Shown here: positions 59,903 through 64,000 of the stretch, piece after piece
Position numbering within the stretch: position 1 is the first letter of the stretch
Layout of the letters: every line of letters begins with the position of its first letter
DNA from: Borrelia turcica IST7
GTDB taxonomy: Bacteria > Spirochaetota > Spirochaetia > Borreliales > Borreliaceae
DNA: 64,000 nt
Direction of reading: 5' to 3'
NCBI RefSeq assembly: GCF_003606285.1
Contig: NZ_CP028884.1
Coordinates: forward strand, 310,001-374,000
Notes under the pieces: generated by a model
The model's database searches: none
Told to the model about the DNA's origin: nothing
The model's input: the letters and a program-made list of their open reading frames with translations, nothing else
Program-made: the position numbers and the translations under genes

Positions 59903-61336
59903 ATGATAAAAAAATTAACAAAAATAGTAGCAACAATATCTGACCTTAGATGCGACCCAGAGCACATAAAAGATTTATATGAGGCAGGTGTTAATGTAAT
60001 AAGACTTAATACTGCTCACCAATCTCATGAAGATGCTCTAAAAGTAATTAATAATGTTAGACAAGTTTCAAATAAAATAGCACTAATGATTGACACAAAA
60101 GGCCCAGAAGTTAGGACGGCAAACATTGAAAACCCTATTCCCGTTAAGATGAATGACAAGGTAATAATATCAACATCCCCTATTGGTGATTCCAACTCAT
60201 TTCAAACTAACTACGATGGTTTTGTTAATGAAGTTCCAAATGGGTCTAAGGTTTTAATTGATGACGGCGAACTTGAAATGATTGTCATTGAAAAATTATC
60301 AGACAGATTAATTTGTGAGGTTAAAAACGACGGACATATTAAGAATAAAAAATCCATAAATACACCAGGAGTTCCACTTAAGCTACAGTCTGTAACTGAA
60401 AAGGATAAAGGATTTATTGAACTTGCAGCAAAACAAAATATTGATTTTATTGCTCACTCATTTGTAAGGCATGAAAAAGATATTCAAGATGTTAAGGATA
60501 TATTAAATGCTGCTGGAAATTCTGATGTAAAAATCATTTCTAAGGTTGAAAATCAAGAAGGAATTGATAATATTGAAGAAATTGCAAAGGCTTCCTATGG
60601 AATCATGGTAGCAAGAGGAGACATGGGTGTTGAAATACCTGCTGAAGATGTTCCCTTGGCCCAAATTAAAATAACAAAAACTTGCATTAAGTATGGAATA
60701 CCCGTAATTACTGCAACACAAATGCTTCACTCAATGATTGAAAATCCAAGACCTACAAGAGCAGAGGTTTCCGATGTTGCTAATGCCATTTTAAATGGGA
60801 CAGACGCTATTATGCTATCTGGTGAAACAGCTTACGGTAAATATCCAGTTGAAGCTGTTAAGATGATGACTAGAATAGCTAGAGAGGTTGAAAAACATAG
60901 AGAAAAAACCCTATTTAGGGACGAAATTTTCTGTAGTAAAAGAATTATTAGAAACTACATTATTAAATGTGCAATTGATTCAACAAAGATCATGCCCATA
61001 AAAGCTATTATTGTTGACTCACTAAAGGGAAGAACTGCAAGAGTAATGGCAACATATAGGGCAAGTGTTCCTTTGTTTATTACAACAAGCAATGAGAGAA
61101 TTGCAAGAGAGTTATCTCTTTCTTACGGTGTTTATTCTAATCTTGTTGATAATAGTTTTAAAAGAACAACTGAGTTTGTAGTAACTTCTCTTGAACTACT
61201 AAAAACACAAGGAATAGTCAAAGATTCAGATACTGTAGTAATCATTTCAGGAAATCCAAACAGAGATGTCAGCAAGGGTACAGAATTTATGGAGATAAAT
61301 ACAGTAGAAGATGCAATTAAGGGACGAAACATATAA
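59903..61336 (+). CDS. pyk: Pyruvate kinase
   Basis: 477 residues, normal length. Pyk makes pyruvate and ATP from phosphoenolpyruvate, the last glycolytic step. Motifs: KIVATISDLRCDPEHIKDLY and GVNVIRLNTAHQSHED, MIDTKGPEVRTANIE, the catalytic lysine region KIISKVENQEGIDNIEEI, the signature GIMVARGDMGVEIP, and VITATQMLHSMIENPRPTRAE. The N-terminal GTN-like stretch is NTAHQSH, replacing the usual N-x-S-H. GGAGGAAG precedes the ATG. Paired in function with eno in the same window though transcribed separately. Confidence 0.97.
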   Translation: MIKKLTKIVATISDLRCDPEHIKDLYEAGVNVIRLNTAHQSHEDALKVINNVRQVSNKIALMIDTKGPEVRTANIENPIPVKMNDKVIISTSPIGDSNSFQTNYDGFVNEVPNGSKVLIDDGELEMIVIEKLSDRLICEVKNDGHIKNKKSINTPGVPLKLQSVTEKDKGFIELAAKQNIDFIAHSFVRHEKDIQDVKDILNAAGNSDVKIISKVENQEGIDNIEEIAKASYGIMVARGDMGVEIPAEDVPLAQIKITKTCIKYGIPVITATQMLHSMIENPRPTRAEVSDVANAILNGTDAIMLSGETAYGKYPVEAVKMMTRIAREVEKHREKTLFRDEIFCSKRIIRNYIIKCAIDSTKIMPIKAIIVDSLKGRTARVMATYRASVPLFITTSNERIARELSLSYGVYSNLVDNSFKRTTEFVVTSLELLKTQGIVKDSDTVVIISGNPNRDVSKGTEFMEINTVEDAIKGRNI

Positions 61337-61341
61337 ATAAA

Positions 61342-62094
61342 ATCAGGAATAGTTTAGTTAATGACATATTTTACTCAAATAACAAAATCAACCCAAATTT
61401 ACTAAACTTACATAAAAGAAAAACTCATAAAGCACTTCTAGCAAGTTATGGAACTTATGAGTTTTTCTTACAAAATGCCTATTTATTTCAAAGAATAATA
61501 GCTAAGAATACAAAAAATGTTTTTGTATTCTCACAAACAAAAGAAAATTCACAAGTTAACATTTCAACTCACAAAGCTTGGAAGATATTCAACTCAAAAA
61601 TTGATGTGAATATCAATATAATGAATCTAATACAAGATCTTGAATTTACAAACACAGAAGATAAAATAATAGAAAACGATCATAAAATTGAAATTGTGTT
61701 AAATTTCATTAAAGACATGACAGAAGAGATAAAAATAATTCCCATTATCTTAGGTAAACTTAAATATCAAACCTTAAAAGAATTTTGTCAATTTTTAAGC
61801 CCATTTACAAGAAAAGAAGAAAATTCTTTCCTTTTCCTTTCTCATTTTATCTCACACTCTACAAATCTAAACAAAGCTACTAAGCTAGCATCAACACTAA
61901 AAGAGCTTTTACTTGCAAATAATCTAAATACCTCTCTTATCCTAGAGAATTATAATGCTCATAAAATATTTCCTGAAAATATAAGTGCATTTATAATAAT
62001 CCACAAACTTTTCCAAGAATTTGAATTTACACACAATGAAATTGTCAACAACAATAATGAATACTTAATAATAGAAAATATATTAATAAATTAA
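61342..62094 (+). CDS. Unknown protein whose frame lacks a canonical start codon
   Basis: The frame is open from 61321 to the TAA at 62092 and reads as coding throughout (for example KTHKALLASYGTYEFFLQNA at about 61420-61480, FVFSQTKENSQ at about 61522-61554), yet contains no ATG, GTG or TTG before GTG 61606, which lies well inside the coding-like part. Candidates are ATC 61342, ATA 61333, or GTT 61357, the last nine bases after an AGGA (61345-61348). ATG 61361 is in another frame and stops after 14 codons. Either a near-cognate start is used, the start codon has been lost, or there is a frameshift near 61361-61400. I recognise no domain. Position matches BB0349. Confidence 0.6.
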   Translation: MRNSLVNDIFYSNNKINPNLLNLHKRKTHKALLASYGTYEFFLQNAYLFQRIIAKNTKNVFVFSQTKENSQVNISTHKAWKIFNSKIDVNINIMNLIQDLEFTNTEDKIIENDHKIEIVLNFIKDMTEEIKIIPIILGKLKYQTLKEFCQFLSPFTRKEENSFLFLSHFISHSTNLNKATKLASTLKELLLANNLNTSLILENYNAHKIFPENISAFIIIHKLFQEFEFTHNEIVNNNNEYLIIENILIN

Positions 62095-62098
62095 AATT

Positions 62099-62377
62099 CT
62101 AAATAAAGTCTTCTACTTTTTTGCAATTTTTTTTCAAAAAAACATCAAGACCAACTTTTGAAATACTTCTTAAAGCATTTGCAGAAACCTTAATATTAAT
62201 ACTTCTTCCCAATTCAGGAATAAAAAATTTCTTATTAATTAAATTTACTTTAAAAGTTCTCTTAGTCTTAACCCCAATATGCTGGCCTGCTCCACCCTTT
62301 CTCTTAGCAAGTCCCTTCCTTGGTACATTATTTCCAAATAAGGTCCTCTTTCCTGTTATTTCACATTCTCTGCCCAT
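62099..62377 (-). CDS. rpmB: 50S ribosomal protein L28
   Basis: 92 residues. L28 is recognised by the N-terminal REC-x-ITGKR pattern (MGRECEITGKRTLFGNNVPR) and the NINIKVSANALRSISKVGLD-type C-terminus. It has one N-terminal Cys but not the zinc-binding CXXC set of the C+ form. It is convergent with the preceding unknown gene, leaving only 4 bp between stops, and follows the long hypothetical upstream by 9 nt. Confidence 0.95.
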   Translation of the reverse strand: MGRECEITGKRTLFGNNVPRKGLAKRKGGAGQHIGVKTKRTFKVNLINKKFFIPELGRSINIKVSANALRSISKVGLDVFLKKNCKKVEDFI

Positions 62378-62386
62378 CTAAAACTC

Positions 62387-63946
62387 CTAAACTGTATGTT
62401 TTCTCTCTAAATATAAATCCATCAATTTTAAAAATAAGCTCAAATTACCTATTATATTTTTAATTATACTACCAAAGTTTATATTATTTCCATAAGTTTT
62501 TATAAGATCAATATCAAGCTCCTTCCAGTTATAAATCAATTCTCTTTCTGAAGAAGGTTTAACATAATCCTCTAAACAATCCTTTAATCGTTGCTCCATA
62601 GAATAAATTATTGAATAATACTCATTCAATAAAACAAAAGCCTTTTTATTAATATCTGCTACTATGCTTATTAACAATTTTTCTGATGACTTGTCTCCAA
62701 CAGAAGCCCTATGCAAAAGAGCTTTAATTCTATTACCATAATTCCCCTGTTCACCAAGATTATTATCAAAATCAATAAGACTTGAATAAGTATTAATCAA
62801 AGAATGCATATCATTAGACATATCTCTTGAAATTTCCATGTCCTTCCACTGCCCCTTAATGATAAGAATATTAATCGTATCATTAAGATCTTTTTTCACA
62901 AAATTAATCACATAAGTTTTTAAATAACCTAAAAGCTCATAATAAACATATCCAGGAGTACTCATAATTTTAGATGTAATCTTAACATTCATCTTTTCAT
63001 TATAATTATCTAAATGTAAAAGTGTACCTGCAGGAAACAATTTTTCTGCCACAATTTTAGATTTACTATTTTTTTGCAAAACCTTAATCTTTTCTATTTC
63101 GTTTGCAACATGTTTAGCAAGATCATTGAAAAATGTTTTTGTCATAGGTTTTGGCTTCTTTCCATTAGATATAGGAAAATAATCAGGATCTCCACTAACA
63201 TATCTTACAAGATACAAAATTTCCTTATTCTTATTTATCTCAATAATGGAGGTTACTATTTTAAGCCAAATATTTGGTTTAATAGGAAAATTCCCCTTAT
63301 CTCCATATACCTCTAAAAGAATATCGTATAGATTTTTCCAGACAGCAAAATCTGTAATAGAATATATGTTCTCTAAAAAATCTTTAATCTCATCAAGAAT
63401 CAAACCACAGCCAACTGCATTAAATCTTGGCTTATAGACAAAATCATCTTCTGGAAACAAACCATCAAAATTTTTAATAATAGAATAATATGAATATGAG
63501 ACTAAATCAAAAAAGATATACAAAGCTCCACAAGTTTCATCGATTAACTTAATTTGTTCTTGAGTTACATTCTTAAATAAATAATTCAAATTATTATTCA
63601 AATTTTTAGGCACATCCGAATTAAAATTAGGCATATCATTAGCTGAAAAAGAATAAATATAATCCAAAGCCTTTTTTTGACTTTCATTCAAATACTTTTC
63701 AACAACAAAGTGAATTATTTTATTTGAATTTCGATATCTTTGCACAAAAAGCTTTAAAGGAGCAAAAGTTTTGTAAAGATTATAAATAAATTTAGCAAAT
63801 TGAGGTAAAGCTTGTATTTTCGAAGCATTAAAAAAATTACTTATCTTATTCAGATTATTTTTTACTTCTCTAATCCTCTTCTGCCTTACCTGTTCAGGAG
63901 TAAGCTCTCTATTAAAAATAGAAAATAAAAAATCAAACAAACCCAA
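62387..63946 (-). CDS. Long conserved spirochetal protein of unknown function
   Basis: 519 residues from TTG 63946. No ATG starts this frame; TTG 63955 is also possible, but lies too close (two bases) to the AGGGAG at 63957-63962. The sequence is strongly helical and charged with many Asn/Lys, has no signal peptide or membrane segment, and no catalytic motif that I recognise (DLFFSIFNRELTPEQVRQKR at the start, LKLMDLYLERKHTV at the end). It is probably cytoplasmic and appears to be a spirochete-specific family. Position matches BB0351. Confidence 0.7.
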   Translation of the reverse strand: MGLFDFLFSIFNRELTPEQVRQKRIREVKNNLNKISNFFNASKIQALPQFAKFIYNLYKTFAPLKLFVQRYRNSNKIIHFVVEKYLNESQKKALDYIYSFSANDMPNFNSDVPKNLNNNLNYLFKNVTQEQIKLIDETCGALYIFFDLVSYSYYSIIKNFDGLFPEDDFVYKPRFNAVGCGLILDEIKDFLENIYSITDFAVWKNLYDILLEVYGDKGNFPIKPNIWLKIVTSIIEINKNKEILYLVRYVSGDPDYFPISNGKKPKPMTKTFFNDLAKHVANEIEKIKVLQKNSKSKIVAEKLFPAGTLLHLDNYNEKMNVKITSKIMSTPGYVYYELLGYLKTYVINFVKKDLNDTINILIIKGQWKDMEISRDMSNDMHSLINTYSSLIDFDNNLGEQGNYGNRIKALLHRASVGDKSSEKLLISIVADINKKAFVLLNEYYSIIYSMEQRLKDCLEDYVKPSSERELIYNWKELDIDLIKTYGNNINFGSIIKNIIGNLSLFLKLMDLYLERKHTV

Positions 63947-64000
63947 ATTTACCAATCTCCCTACTAAAAATCAAACTATAAAATTAATATTCTTTTAAAC

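Overview
This is an AT-rich (roughly 30% G+C) chromosomal segment of a Borrelia/Borreliella spirochete. The gene order (fliG-fliF-fliE-flgC-flgB-hslU-hslV-dprA ... ftsZ-ftsA-ftsQ-ftsW-mraY-murF ... oppA-oppBCDF-eno-rpsI-rplM-gatB-gatA-gatC-uvrD ... pyk-rpmB) matches, from memory, the B. burgdorferi B31 chromosome between about BB0290 and BB0351. The species cannot be fixed from the sequence alone. Four chromosomal oppA genes in tandem and the overall divergence from remembered B31 proteins fit a relapsing-fever lineage, but that is inference. There are no phage genes, IS elements, CRISPR arrays, tRNAs or rRNAs that I can see. Coding density is very high and most genes abut or overlap.

Layout. 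(1) 1-21129, all minus strand: a long co-directional run transcribed from rlmE down to fliG. In transcription order it holds rlmE, cheW, nadK, recN, three unknown envelope-type proteins, a reduced division/cell-wall (dcw) cluster (rsmH, ftsL-like, murF, mraY, ftsW, ftsQ, ftsA, ftsZ), a TPR lipoprotein, dprA, the HslVU protease, and the start of the big flagellar operon (flgB, flgC, fliE, fliF, fliG). (2) 21181-22913, plus: a polyprenyl diphosphate synthase and a TPR protein. (3) 22891-28856, minus: a FecR-domain protein, 5-formyl-THF cyclo-ligase and the RfuABCD-type riboflavin ABC transporter. (4) 28883-30825, plus: a decayed partial duplicate of a LysM lipoprotein gene, the intact LysM lipoprotein gene and a small BamD-like TPR lipoprotein. 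(5) 30848-35762, minus: a VWA protein, a 941-residue TPR membrane protein and a PlsB/PlsC-type acyltransferase. (6) 35936-46921, plus: the oligopeptide permease locus, oppA x4 then oppBCDF. (7) 47121-47876, minus: a CBM48-like secreted protein. (8) 47999-49300, plus: enolase, ending in a strong bidirectional terminator. (9) 49342-58220, minus: lolA, a RodZ-like protein, uvrD/pcrA, gatCAB, a class-III-aminotransferase relic, rplM and rpsI. (10) 58389-62094, plus: an RqcH/NFACT protein, pyruvate kinase and a reading frame without a canonical start. (11) 62099-63946, minus: rpmB and a long spirochetal hypothetical.

How the genes fit together. The window mixes core growth functions (division, wall precursor synthesis, ribosome parts, Gln-tRNA synthesis by amidation) with nutrient import typical of a host-dependent spirochete (peptides through Opp, riboflavin through Rfu) and envelope biogenesis (LolA, BamD-like, LysM lipoprotein, TPR lipoproteins).

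Most unusual points. No new multi-gene defence or mobile system is visible. The best leads are: an apparent ATT start behind a near-perfect Shine-Dalgarno (28784); a coding frame of about 250 codons with no ATG/GTG/TTG start (61342-62094); a partial tandem duplication of the LysM gene's leader and signal peptide, giving a 44-codon mini-lipoprotein; mosaic evolution of four oppA copies; OppD/OppF without the usual C-terminal cysteine motif; an aminotransferase-fold relic lacking its catalytic core; and an HslV whose N-terminus resembles the serine-type CodW.
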